Of a DNA stretch of 64,000 nt, positions 54,501 through 63,982 are shown in pieces; the stretch's first letter is position 1, and the number at the start of each line of letters is the position of its first letter. Under the pieces are notes generated by a model. The model saw nothing but the letters and a program-made list of their open reading frames with translations. It made no database searches and was not told where the DNA came from. The stretch lies in assembly GCA_036971475.1 (NCBI GenBank), contig JBAIZL010000002.1:45389229-45453228 (forward strand), in the 5' to 3' direction. The position numbers and the translations under genes are program-made. The stretch comes from Prosapia bicincta. Taxonomy: Eukaryota > Arthropoda > Insecta > Hemiptera > Cercopidae.

Positions 54501-55123
54501 ATATACTTTAGTTGATTGAGAAATATTATACTATTTTTTTAAAAAGGGGAAAAAATAGGAAAAAGAAAAATTGTGTGGCATTATGTACACATTTCCTTTC
54601 TTATTTGTATACACTTTTTAATCACTTTGGAATATAATTATGAAAATGAATATTAATATAAACTAGCAAAAATATAACATTATTAAAATAAACTTATTGT
54701 AATAAGTTTAAAAAAAAGAATATGTTTATGAATTTTGATGGAATACTAACTCATGTCAAATTATGATCTTTATCATCGTTTCTTTTTCTTTTTACTATAA
54801 ACAAAAAAGTAATTAAATATAAGATCCTAACTATAATTGGACTTAATTAAAATTTAGTTGCACTTGAATCCAACTTGTACTTAAGCATTGTATACAAAGT
54901 GTTATTAATTATAATAGTTTAAATTATTCAAATTTTTTAAAAATTATTGAAAAGAATTAAAATATACATATTTAAATAATAACAAGGTTGTTGCGTTTAG
55001 ATGCCAGTAATTACTACTAGCTTCAATCATACAACTATGAGACTATGGACTAGGCTGATACATAAGCGTAAATACACTCAAGTTGTCATTTGGCAACAAA
55101 AGTTAAATAGCAACTAAATGAGG
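51559..55123. other. Non-coding AT-rich stretch downstream of the PABIR stop
   Basis: Immediately 3' of the PABIR stop on the minus strand, so at least part is probably its 3' UTR. Short ORFs at 51837-52085, 53095-53352 and 53409-53591 show no recognisable domain and have AT-rich, random-looking composition. The only distinct element is the G-quadruplex motif at 53516-53542. Confidence 0.5.
53516..53542 (+). other. G-quadruplex motif: four GGGG tracts
   Basis: Four runs of exactly four G on the plus strand, with loops of 2 (AA), 7 (AACCACA) and 2 (AA) bases. This fits the standard intramolecular G4 pattern and stands out strongly in AT-rich surroundings. If PABIR transcription extends this far, the motif lies on its template strand. 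Confidence 0.75.
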
Positions 55124-55298
55124 TTATGTTGGGCTGGGATCTGGTTTTGCTAAATCTTGCATGGGATGATCAGTCCCGGTATTAGGACTGTCTAATGAAC
55201 GAAAAGTGAATCCTCCTGGAGAATCGCCACTAGACACTGATTCTGGAGTTCCAACAGAACTCAAAGAACCAGCCAATGGGCTTGCTGTTATATCTAAC
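55124..55298 (-). CDS. PABIR: PABIR/FAM122 homologue, terminal coding exon
   Basis: On the minus strand the acceptor tttaatttcag precedes 55298, and the exon reads LDITASPLAG, later SSGDSPGGFTFRSLDSPN, to TAA at 55124-55126. It is a Ser/Pro/Thr-rich, low-complexity tail of 57 residues after the split Arg codon. The exon alone would not be assignable; its identity comes from splicing in phase to the exon at 57405-57524. The vertebrate proteins regulate protein phosphatase 2A. Confidence 0.7.
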
Positions 55299-55984
55299 CT
55301 GAAATTAAAAACAAATAACTTAAATATAGTGAAAATATAAATTTAAAATGTTGTGTGCACACACATTCATATACCTATAGTTTGATTCTAAATTATACTG
55401 TTTGAATGCCTCTAATTCAAAATTCAAAAAAGTGACGAATATGATACTTGTAACATCCAAACCTGTGAATCGCAATTGCTAATTTTAATGATCAAATAAT
55501 TAATCATAAAAAATATGGTTATCCTCTCAACCAAATTTTTACTTATTTGATCTTGTACCTCTTAATTAATATTTTTGGTTGTGATTAAGTAAAGGTAATA
55601 ACAATCTTTTTCTTCAAAACTGTTTATAATTGTAGTCTCTGTAATATTAGACTAAAATTTAGCATCTTTTTCCCTAAATTCTCTTGAATTTTCAATTTAC
55701 ATGCTTTTTTAACAATTTCTCTGAATCTTTTAGATAAAATATACTACTTTCAATACGAGCTACAATATCATCGACCCTATTTTAATTATTATTAATTATC
55801 AACAGAATGTTTCAAATCCTTACTTTAGAACATTAATTACATCAGAATTGAAAGTAACCTGAAGATTAAATAAATAGTTTGATTCATTTTTAACTAAAGA
55901 AGAAAAATTGTTATTGGATATAACGACTTTTTCTTTGCTGTAACATTAGTAAGAGCCAAGAACTTTTATTCAATTTCTCCAATT

Positions 55985-56128
55985 CCAATAGGTTTGTAAT
56001 CTATAATGTTACTTGCAAAACTAGTGACCAAGTGTATATTGGTCAGACAAGGAAGAAAAGCGATAACTAGGTTTAAAGAACATCTAACTCGAACATCTAA
56101 ATCGCAATGTGTCACAGGAAAAAAATGA
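55985..56128 (+). pseudogene. Decayed PLE GIY-YIG endonuclease fragment
   Basis: Plus-strand translation gives VIYNVTCKTSDQVYIGQTRK, matching the GIY...YIG core spacing (xIY, then a Cys, then VYIGQT) of PLE nucleases. After a frameshift near 56062 it continues ITRFKEHLTRT, the expected R-F-x-E-H helix. In-frame stops and the frameshift show it is dead. The residues differ from both PLE families in this window, so it may be a third family. Confidence 0.7.
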
Positions 56129-56404
56129 TGTTTTTTAGAGCTTTTAGACTTTACTCGAATCCCCTACGGAAGTTTTAAACTGCACAAACTATATTTTAAA
56201 ATAATTTCAAGCCAGCGCTTGCCTGGACAAGCGAGAGAGTGTTAGTTAGGTACCTATTTATTTATGCTTTTTTCTATCTCTCATTTTCTCTAACTCATTT
56301 TATTAATCAAACATCACTTTACAACTTAAAATGCAGTTGATTGCACACTAAACTGCATAACAACAGCACACTAAACAATAACATAACCTTAAACTAACTA
56401 TTTC

Positions 56405-56630
56405 AGCCAGTGAATAAGTAATAGCTGACATTCAGTAATGCCAACTGCCAAACAGTTGTGATGAAAATATCCTTTCATGTAGGCCTATTTAAATGGAAAA
56501 ACTTGTTAAAATGTAATAGCCAGTGAATAAGAAATAGCTGACATTCAGTAATGCCAACTGCCAAACAGTTGTGATGAAAATATCCTTTCATGTAGGCCTA
56601 TTTAAATGGAAAAACTTGTTAAAATGTAAT
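56405..56630. repeat. 113-bp direct tandem duplication
   Basis: Copy 1 is 56405-56517 and copy 2 is 56518-56630. Each begins agccagtgaataag and ends aaaatgtaat. The one visible difference is taatagc versus aaatagc near the start. The near-identity suggests a recent duplication. It has no coding content. Confidence 0.9.
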
Positions 56631-57404
56631 AACAATCATGGCAGTTTGTATGAAAACTATATGTATTAGGTGAAAACAGACTTTGTATTTGGATTTAGCT
56701 AGGGAAATATTTTTTTTAACACAAGTATTAAAACATAGAAAATGTTGCAGAATAGTGAATTCTTGGAATTCAATTCAAGTGACTAAGTACTTGTTTCGAA
56801 TAATAGTACCATTTTTAAAGTTTTTTTTTAAAACATCGACTTATGGGCCACCAATATAACTACAGATGTATCAATGCTCTACCCTACACCTGCCTAACAT
56901 ATGTGCTAAATATAACTTCAACAGGCCCATTGGTTCTTAAATTATAGTCAAACTAACACATAAAGAAAATTTGTATACTGAAAAGACAGAATTATTCCTG
57001 TCTTCACTAAAAATAATGTTATTCTTCTATTACATCAATGTACAGGTTTTGTAATGGATCACACATCTAACCATTGTTTCAATAATGTATTTAAATACAT
57101 TAATATTTTTAAAAATCCGTAAGTAAAATAATTTATTTGGGTTTTTTTTCTTAATTAGAGATGAATGCAAGTTCTAGGTTATGATGAATGTAAAGCACTC
57201 CAATTCTTTTAAAAGTGGCTCACTGATTAAAAATATATTCTTTGTATTTAACATTGCTTCTGGTTTATGATATAATAAAAAAAAAATTAATAATTCTGGT
57301 TTATTAGAAGATTTTCTATTGCAAAACAATAACTAAAGATCTATATAATTATTCACTTTAGAACAGATTCAATAATAATAATAAATATTATACAATATTG
57401 TTAC

Positions 57405-57524
57405 CTGGATTGTGCTATTAGAAGGCCACCTCTTTTCGCTGGTGGTTCGTTGTCATCCAATTCAAATTTTCGTTTTACAGGACCTAATGAAGATGGCCGC
57501 ATTGCAATAGGACTTAAACTCCTT
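57405..57524 (-). CDS. PABIR: PABIR/FAM122 homologue, internal coding exon with conserved core
   Basis: The minus strand reads RSLSPIAMRPSSLGPVKRK, then FELDDNEPPAKRGGLLIAQS. This matches the conserved block of PABIR/FAM122 proteins: a Ser-Pro motif, xRPSxLGPxKRK, an acidic segment, then PxKR. The KRK and AKR clusters look like nuclear-localisation sequence. The exon is 120 bp, with acceptor tttatttag and donor AG|GTAACA. The phases (2 in, 2 out) fit the next exon. Upstream exons were not found in the window and may lie beyond its right end or be too short to recognise. Confidence 0.75.
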
Positions 57525-58880
57525 CTAAATAAAGTTTTAATCAATATTAAAAGTTATCAATGATTAATAATATTAATAGTACAAACATTCTAATTGTTCA
57601 GTTAACAAAGTTATTACATCAACTGACAAATGACTAGTAATATAAATAACTGAATATATTAGGACAAATATTTGAATAATATTCAACTATCATTCTCCAA
57701 CATTAATTTTTTTTCATGTGAAGATTAATTTTTGACTCATAAACTAAACAATTGAACATTTTTACTCAACATACTAGCCATTTTTTAATGTATTTTTAGG
57801 TACTCTCTAGGACATATCTAGTAAGTGTAGCAACTTGTCTCTCCCTTGCAAACTAACAAGTTTTTTACGAAATTATGATTAACATGGGGGCATGAAATCC
57901 ATAACATGAAAACTTAACTACAAACCTAATCAAGTAAAATTTCACTAAATCTGACTTCCCCAAATTATATAAAAATTCTGAATTGAAGGAGTTTTACCTT
58001 GTATAAAAACTTTATTCAGAAAAAGAATCAAGTTTAATGATAAACAAGTACTTTGATATAGTAGGCCTAATGCTCATCTCCAACAAAAAATCAATTTTTT
58101 TAAATATTAGCCTAAGCAATAACACAAGAAAAATAAACAGAAATTACATACCTTACATAACCCTTTTTGTTTAACAATATATTTAATAACACGTAGGAAA
58201 AAACTGTATAGTCCAATAAAATATAGCTGTATTCAAAATATGGTACTGCAGGTACACAGGACTCTGTAAGATGGTGTTTTTGAACTCTGTAATAGTAGGA
58301 ATTAAGAAAAAAATCTACAATACAGTACATATTGCATTGTAAAGAAGATATGACCGAGATGATAAATCTACTGGAGCAAAGCAACAGGAGAGAGTGTGCC
58401 TCTTGTATTCCATGGCGATAACTTCTTGGCTCATTTCTCGTAGACACAAACAAAATTCTTGATAACTGCCAACAATAGTATATTAAACAAAAAAATTACC
58501 CCTCTTTGTAGCCATATCTAATTAGAGGGAAGTCCGAATTTGTTAAGTTTTACTGTAATGTTTGGTTGCAAATATTAACTACAGCCTAACTTGAGGTTAA
58601 AAGTACTATAGTAATGCTAAAAACAGCAACAATATACATACTGATTTCCTGCTGATATTTCATTACTCCTTCACATGTTAGAAAAAATCATAAATTGCTG
58701 TTTTCCTCGTCTGTAGTTTTAAATTATAAATAAATAATTTATATTAACGTTAACTATTGCATATAAAAAAGAAATTTTGTTTACAATTATATAAAAATTA
58801 AAGAACTGGTAAAGTTCAAGAAAACTTTATCTAAACTGTAAATAACGTATATGTCACATTTCTCAACAAAATCTAATCTG
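57525..58880. other. Non-coding stretch, presumed PABIR intron
   Basis: AT-rich and no exon recognised. The 113-codon minus-strand ORF at 58112-58453 has no similarity I can name, lacks a domain pattern and reads like translated intron. Left unannotated as a gene. Confidence 0.5.
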
Positions 58881-58883
58881 AAG

Positions 58884-58975
58884 TACATTAGAATGTCGAT
58901 AATTTGGACTAACTAGGGTCGGAGCTGATTCGGATTACCAAAAATCTACATTAACCAGAGAATGCCTATAATACA
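58884..58975. mobile_element. Possible Tigger/pogo-like terminal fragment
   Basis: The sequence gaatgtcgataatttggact followed by agggtcggagctgattcgga and a ccaaaaatctacattaacc block resembles terminal regions of pogo/Tigger elements, where a TCGATAAT-type end is followed by an imperfect internal inverted copy. No transposase is present. Assigned by pattern recall only. Confidence 0.4.
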
Positions 58976-59065
58976 GGAGAAAAACATATAATTACATAAA
59001 ATCACCTTTATGTAGTACGAATGATGTTGGACATATGTGGGTGACTGTGTATATATGTATGTGTA

Positions 59066-59089
59066 TTGAGACGGCCAAAACCGTCTCAA
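59066..59089. other. Perfect 9-bp hairpin
   Basis: TTGAGACGG and CCGTCTCAA flank a CCAAAA loop. A second imperfect hairpin follows at 59186-59216 (aacaaggccgatcc against gggtcgactttgtt, one mismatch plus G-T pairs). Both are GC-richer than their surroundings and may be parts of one unrecognised repeat. Confidence 0.5.
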
Positions 59090-61423
59090 AGAATAGATTT
59101 TGTTTTTAGGCCAAAATTTTTTTAAAATATTATTTTTGTAAAGTTTAAAAATTACATCGCTGCAAGTGCTTTATCTGTTTAAGTAAACAAGGCCGATCCA
59201 AAGGGTCGACTTTGTTCACGGAATAGAGCAACTATAAATACATTATTTTTTTTCTTCTAATATGTAATGTTAAAATAAAAAAGGTTCTTGTTATATATGA
59301 AAAACAAAATGCAAAATTAAAATAACAAAATAAAAGTAAAGAAAAACCACCAAAGTTTAAAAGAATTTTTTTTTAACTAATAAAAACAGATTATTGTAAA
59401 TTAAAAATTTATTATTAAATTTATTAACAAATATATTCACAAATTTATTTATGGTTAAATAAATGCTCTGAAAATTGGAAATGTGTCAAGTGCGGGAAGA
59501 AATAGTTTCGAGTACCATAATAGGGCAAGTTACGAACGGAGGGGGTTAGAACTGGCATTCAAATATGTAACAATTTGAAGGGTAAAGAAGACTATGGCGT
59601 TAAAAAATATCACCATATTACACCATAAGTAACATTTTCAAGTATCAGTGAAAAAACAATCAAAAATCTTCGAAAGAAAGTTAAAGAACACTATGTTACA
59701 AGTCAACAGAAAGTCTTGACGAATGGAAAAACCCGCTAGCAGAGAGACTCGCAATTTAGCTTTTGTTGGAGATGGACATGTTTCTGGAGATCCAGAAGGA
59801 AGTTCAGGATGCTGTTCTGTGGCTGAGAAAAACACCCAAGCCCAAGATGGAGACATGGAGATGATCTGCCTTTGACCGCTCGCGATATCGAACTTGAACT
59901 TTTTAACAATGTAAAAAAGTATTAAAACCGATCAGTGCCGATGGCTACAAGAACCAAGTGTCCAGGAAAACCACAGCCACCCAGTGAAAGTTTTTGGGGC
60001 AAGTCTAAATTTTAATTGAAATAAACCATTTATTAAAACTAGTAAAAATTTCTTAAATTCATGTAATAAAATTTCTTAAGTCATAAATTGAATCACTTGT
60101 TGAAAATAAATAATTAAAAAATATATAAACAAATGGCAATTTTTTTAAACAGTAAAAATATTGGTGGTGATAATTTAATAATTTGTTCAAATATTAAATC
60201 GAAAGTTCTAGAATCTTAAGATCAAGAAAAAATAAAGTTAACGTTTTTATAAAGTCAAATTCTATATATGTTCAAAATGAAGTCACAAAATTTATTTAGT
60301 CAATATCAGAAAATGAATAAAAAATTTATAAAGTAGTAATTATAATAAGTATAATTAGTAATTAAGTGAATAGAATTTATTTTATGTCCATACATACTAA
60401 ATCAAATAACAGGATCAAATAACTGTAAAAATGTGAATCCAGCAAATTTTTTGTTCTAAAATCCTTAAGATTTATGTTTGGGAACACAAATATGAATTAA
60501 ATCCACAGACACTAGGAAGTACTTTTGCAAGTTAGTTCTACACAAATTTATATGGACATAAAATAAATAAATATAAATTATTCTTCTGTTATATTTAAAT
60601 ATGTATGTGATTTTATGTGTGAAATTTTGAACTCTAAAAAACCAAAACGTCTTTGTTCTCACAAGGACTTCAAACATTAGAAACAGTTAAATAACACTAT
60701 TATCCAATTGACTATTGAATGTTATGCTAGGATTATAATAACATTTAAGAACTTTATAAAACACTCAAATATATTTAATGTCCAAAGAATTGTGTATAAT
60801 TAATGGAAAATATATAACAAAAATTTAATCACATGTTATTAAGAATTATATGATATTTTTGAAAAGCAAATTTTAATTTATATTTTAATTTTTCAAGTGA
60901 TTAAAACAAAATAAAACAAACAAAAAATGTTTCTATTTATTAAAATTAACCTATGGTAAAGCTAGTAAATAAAATTTTATGAAATTTTTCCAACCAGCAA
61001 CTATGAATAAAATTAAATAATTAGAATAAACTGGCAATAAGACTGTTAACAAATACTATTGCAATAAGAACTTAACAGATAAATTTACACTCAAACACAA
61101 ATTTTTAAGGTATAAATTATCACTTAAATGAGTTTTGAACATTTTGGTTGGTTTTTAAACAAAGTCCAGGGATTTATCCACTGCCAGATCACGCTCGACA
61201 CACCACAGGTACCAGGGTATGGTAAGTCAAGTGGGATCATATTTTGACCGCAGCTAAACTGTGCGTTTCAGCCCTACAGAGTCCATCATCACCAGGTATA
61301 ACTTACTCGAAAAACACGTAAATGTGGGTACTTTATTGGTAGGTTATGGAACACGAAATCAGGGACAGAAATTCTCCCTGAGAAGGTGCATACTTAGTAA
61401 GGTTTGGCCACGGCAGTATGTAA
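59090..61423. other. Non-coding stretch with a GC-richer unrecognised segment
   Basis: Mostly AT-rich with no gene. The segment at about 59700-60000 has higher GC and short open frames on both strands (for example minus strand 59638-59856), but no motif I recognise. Another GC-richer block lies at about 61150-61420. Either could be a repeat fragment. Confidence 0.4.
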
Positions 61424-61470
61424 ATATATATATATATATTTAGGTTAGTTTTGGTTGGTAAAGATTATTT

Positions 61471-62130
61471 AGATTTTTTGGACTAGGAGACTGACAGACT
61501 TACCTTGGTAAGAGTCCACTCTGTAGTCTAGAAATAGAAACACATAAAAGCACTTAACCAATGATATATTTCAACCACACAGTGGTCTTTGTCAATCAAA
61601 GAGAAAACACAAAAAGAAATATGAGAGAATGGAATAAAATAAATATAAGTTGTAATCACAGATTGTAATTTTAAAAAATAATTAAATCACTCCCCCCTGA
61701 TTGCAATCCCTCAGAACTGAGAAGATGGGAACTATCATACCAGTGATATACCAAGTCCAGAGAATCCCCAAACCTCAACATCAGATAAATCCATTCACTT
61801 TTTTTCCTAATAGCTTCATCAGACGTCTCCAATCTCTTTTATCCTGACAGACTTATATAAACTATAATCACTCATATGCTCATGGAAACAATACATATAT
61901 CTTTAATCTGTGCATCTGTGACATCTGATTTCTACACAATCTGTGATTACAACTTATATTTATTTTATTTCATTCTCTCATATTTCTTTTTGTGTTTTCT
62001 CTTAGATTGACAAAGACCACTGTGTGGTTGAAATATATCATTGGTTAAGTGCTTTTATGTGTTTCTATTTCAAGACTACAGAGTGGACTCTTACCAAGGT
62101 AAGTCTGTCAGTCTCCTAGTCCCCCAAAAA
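61471..62130 (+). mobile_element. Family 2 PLE deletion derivative flanked by inverted repeats
   Basis: Left arm 61471-61666 and right arm 61936-62130 are inverted copies starting and ending at the agattttttggactagg / cctagtcc...aaaaat motif. The 270-bp core keeps only the last 36 or so codons of the family 2 protein (PPDCNPSELRRW and so on), with Trp to stop at 61744-61746, plus 3' sequence. (TA)n tracts lie near both ends. It is a non-autonomous MITE-like remnant of the element at 62351-63940. Confidence 0.8.
61681..61785 (+). pseudogene. Family 2 PLE C-terminal remnant with premature stop
   Basis: Reads IKSLPPDCNPSELRRWELSY, then Q and TGA (61744-61746) where the longer copy has TGG, and continues in frame with YTKSRESPNLNIR to TAA. 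It is nearly identical to the C-terminus at 63440-63549, apart from this stop and a few silent changes. Confidence 0.8.
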
Positions 62131-62131
62131 T

Positions 62132-62137
62132 ATATAC

Positions 62138-62168
<31 letters not shown>

Positions 62169-62169
62169 T
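62132..62169. repeat. (TA)n microsatellite
   Basis: Alternating TA with minor interruptions, between the right end of the family 2 derivative and a family 1 tail fragment. A candidate insertion target shared by both PLE families. Confidence 0.85.
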
Positions 62170-62177
62170 TCTTGATT

Positions 62178-62259
62178 GACCGAAAGGTGCCTCATCACTC
62201 AAGGTAAAATTATTGCACTTAATGGTGGATAAAATTACTTACAATAGTAATATATTAAC

Positions 62260-62264
<5 letters not shown>
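62178..62264 (+). mobile_element. Diverged 3'-tail fragment of the family 1 PLE
   Basis: Begins at gaccgaaaggtgcctcatca and ends at ttaacttcat, matching the last 87 bp or so of the array unit. Differences include attgcactt for attgtactt and ttactt-aca for ttactcaaaa. It starts inside stem II of the hammerhead-like fold, so it is heavily 5'-truncated. Its divergence from the near-identical array copies shows that the family was active in this genome before the array homogenised. TA tracts lie on both sides. Confidence 0.85.

Positions 62265-62313
<49 letters not shown>
62261..62313. repeat. (TA)n microsatellite
   Basis: A long uninterrupted TA repeat directly following the cttcat end of the family 1 fragment, exactly as at the right end of the large array. 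Confidence 0.9.
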
Positions 62314-62316
<3 letters not shown>

Positions 62317-62469
62317 TTTTTAGGTTAGTTTTGGTTGGTAAAGATTATTTAGATTTTTTGGACTAGGAGACTGACAGACTTACCTTGGTAAGAGTCCACT
62401 CTGTAGTCTTGAAATAGTAACACATAAAGGCACTTAAACAATGATATATTTCGACCACACAGTGGTCTT

Positions 62470-63549
62470 TCATGTTGGTATAGATATATAGATGACATCT
62501 TCCTAATTTGGACACAGGGTGCTTCAACACTTGAGACATTTTTAGACAGCCTGACACAATTCTCCACACTTCAATTTACCTGGGAGAAATCTACATCAGC
62601 CATCACCTTTTTGGATGTAGAGGTAACACTCCAGAATGGAAATATCAACACAGGAATTCACATCAAACCTACAAACCACCTACAATATCTCCATTTCGAC
62701 AGCAACCACCCAATAAACATAAAACGATCCATTCCATACAGTCAAGCAATCAGGGGTAAGAGAATCTGTTCGAATGATAGGGAATTGGAAGATTTTAATA
62801 GAAAGATATCAACAGCCTTCCAGAGAAGAGGATACCCAAAAAAACTCATTGAAAACCAAATCCATTCAGCACAATCCTCGGTTCACCATAAACCACAAAC
62901 AGAACAAAATAAACTGTCTTTAATAACAGACTACCATCCTGGTCTACATAAACTCAACAAGATATTGAGAGATGGCTTCAAAATTCTTCAAGCTTCCGTC
63001 CACACCAAAAATCTTTTCACCGATCCACCACAAATTTGGTACAAGCAACCTCCCAACTTGAAAAACATCCTAGTACATCCTAAACTACCAGACCCTGATG
63101 CAGAGAAACCACACAAACTTCCTCATGGCTCCTTCCCATGTAATAGACCTAGATGCAAGACGTGTCCAATACACCCCTCAGCAAATAGTTTCAACAGCCA
63201 AACAACAAAAATGGTCTTCAAAATACAGGGTCATCATAATTGTACATCGAAAAATGTCATATACCAGCTACAATGTAAACTTTGCTCAGCACAGTACATA
63301 GGCCTGACCACGGATGGTCTGAATATCAGAATGAATGGCCACAGACATGATGTTAAAATTATGAATATGGATAGACCAACAGCTCAACATGCTGCGAGTC
63401 ACAACATCACAACTTTTGATGACTGCTATACCACAAAAATAATTAAATCACTCCCCCCTGATTGCAATCCCTCAGAACTGAGAAGGTGGGAACTATCATA
63501 CCAGTGGTATACCAAGTCCAGAGAATCCCCTAACCTCAACATCAGATAA
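62470..63549 (+). pseudogene. Family 2 PLE RT-GIY-YIG protein, 5'-truncated
   Basis: An open frame of 359 codons starting inside the RT at WYRYIDDIFLIW (motif C, DD of the active site), followed by ITFLDVEV. Next is a linker with the Cys-rich segment CNRPRCKTCPI, then the GIY-YIG domain: VIYQLQCKLCSAQYIGLTTD, with R and N/H residues in RMNGHRHD, and a C-terminal SELRRWELSY. The Cys cluster before the nuclease distinguishes it from family 1, which lacks it. RT motifs A and B and the N-terminus are missing, so it cannot act alone. No stop interrupts the remaining frame, suggesting a fairly recent insertion. The first in-frame ATG is at 62611. Confidence 0.85.
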
Positions 63550-63557
63550 ATCCATTC

Positions 63558-63559
<2 letters not shown>

Positions 63560-63620
<61 letters not shown>
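63560..63620. repeat. T61 homopolymer tract
   Basis: 61 consecutive T, ten bases after the family 2 stop codon. The deletion derivative has only seven T at the same place, so the tract expanded within the element. Its length may be inexact in the assembly. Confidence 0.9.
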
Positions 63621-63622
<2 letters not shown>

Positions 63623-63820
63623 TCCAACTAGCCTTATCTCTTTTCCCCTGACAGACTTATATAAACTATAATCACTCATATGTTCATGGAAACAATATAT
63701 ATATATCTTTAATCTGTGCATCTGTGACATCTGATTTCTACTCTACACAATCTGTGATTACAATTATTTTATTTTATTTCATTCTCTCATATTTCTTTTT
63801 GTGTTTTCTCTTCGATTGAT

Positions 63821-63854
63821 AAAGACCACTGTGTGGTCGAAATATATCATTGTT
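63821..63854 (+). ncRNA. Hairpin-GAAA motif in family 2 terminal repeat, hammerhead-like
   Basis: Just upstream is cgat-tgataaa. Then come GACCAC-TGT-GTGGTC, GAAA, a short self-pairing TATAT, C, and ATTG, which can pair with CGAT using one G-T pair. The order stem I, core, stem II, GAAA, short stem III, C, stem I matches the hammerhead plan, but the core differs from CTGATGA. The family 2 derivative carries a variant (tgacaaag...gtggttgaaa). Degenerate or non-ribozyme structures are possible. Confidence 0.35.
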
Positions 63855-63937
63855 TAAGTGCCTTTATGTGTTACTATTTCAAGACTACAGAGTGGACTCT
63901 TACCAAGGTAAGTCTGTCAGTCTCCTAGTCCAAAAAA

Positions 63938-63940
<3 letters not shown>

Positions 63941-63981
<41 letters not shown>
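63941..63981. repeat. (TA)n microsatellite at the right end of family 2 PLE
   Basis: Alternating AT immediately after the cctagtccaaaaaatct terminus. It is the fourth PLE end in this window that meets a TA repeat. Confidence 0.9.

Positions 63982-63982
<1 letters not shown>

Larger units (their letters stand above)
55299..57404 (-). other. PABIR intron (2106 bp) with mobile-element debris
   Basis: The donor is the plus-strand complement tgttac|ctgg at 57404/57405 (AG|GTAACA on the minus strand). The acceptor is ttcag|GTTAG at 55299/55298. Inside are a decayed GIY-YIG fragment (55985-56128) and a 113-bp direct duplication (56405-56630). Nothing else was recognised. Confidence 0.7.
62351..63940 (+). 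mobile_element. Family 2 PLE, 5'-truncated, with terminal inverted repeats
   Basis: The inverted arms 62351-62470 and 63821-63940 (120 bp each) enclose a truncated RT/GIY-YIG frame, a T tract and a 3' region. The right arm contains aaagaccac-tgt-gtggtcgaaa, a strong hairpin followed by GAAA. A 30-bp block, ttaggttagttttggttgg and so on, precedes the left arm here and at 61440, so it is element- or target-derived. Both ends abut (TA)n. Inverted terminal copies are a known PLE insertion form. Confidence 0.85.

Noticed and set aside
58112..58453. 113-codon minus-strand ORF upstream of the PABIR exon
   Set aside because: No recognisable domain, no match to PABIR upstream regions, AT-rich and lies in the presumed intron.
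59066..59089. Intrinsic (rho-independent) transcription terminator
   Set aside because: The stem-loop shape fits, but the context is a metazoan genome and no U tract follows directly.
59638..59856. 72-codon minus-strand ORF in a GC-richer segment, considered as an upstream PABIR exon
   Set aside because: It lacks the Ser-rich PABIR signature motifs, and its end degenerates into Phe-rich random sequence. Possibly part of an unidentified repeat.
61261..61443. 60-codon plus-strand ORF ending in the (TA)n tract
   Set aside because: No domain is recognisable, and the end is translated microsatellite.
63542..63730. 62-codon minus-strand ORF containing a poly-Lys run
   Set aside because: The Lys run is only the translation of the T61 homopolymer complement.
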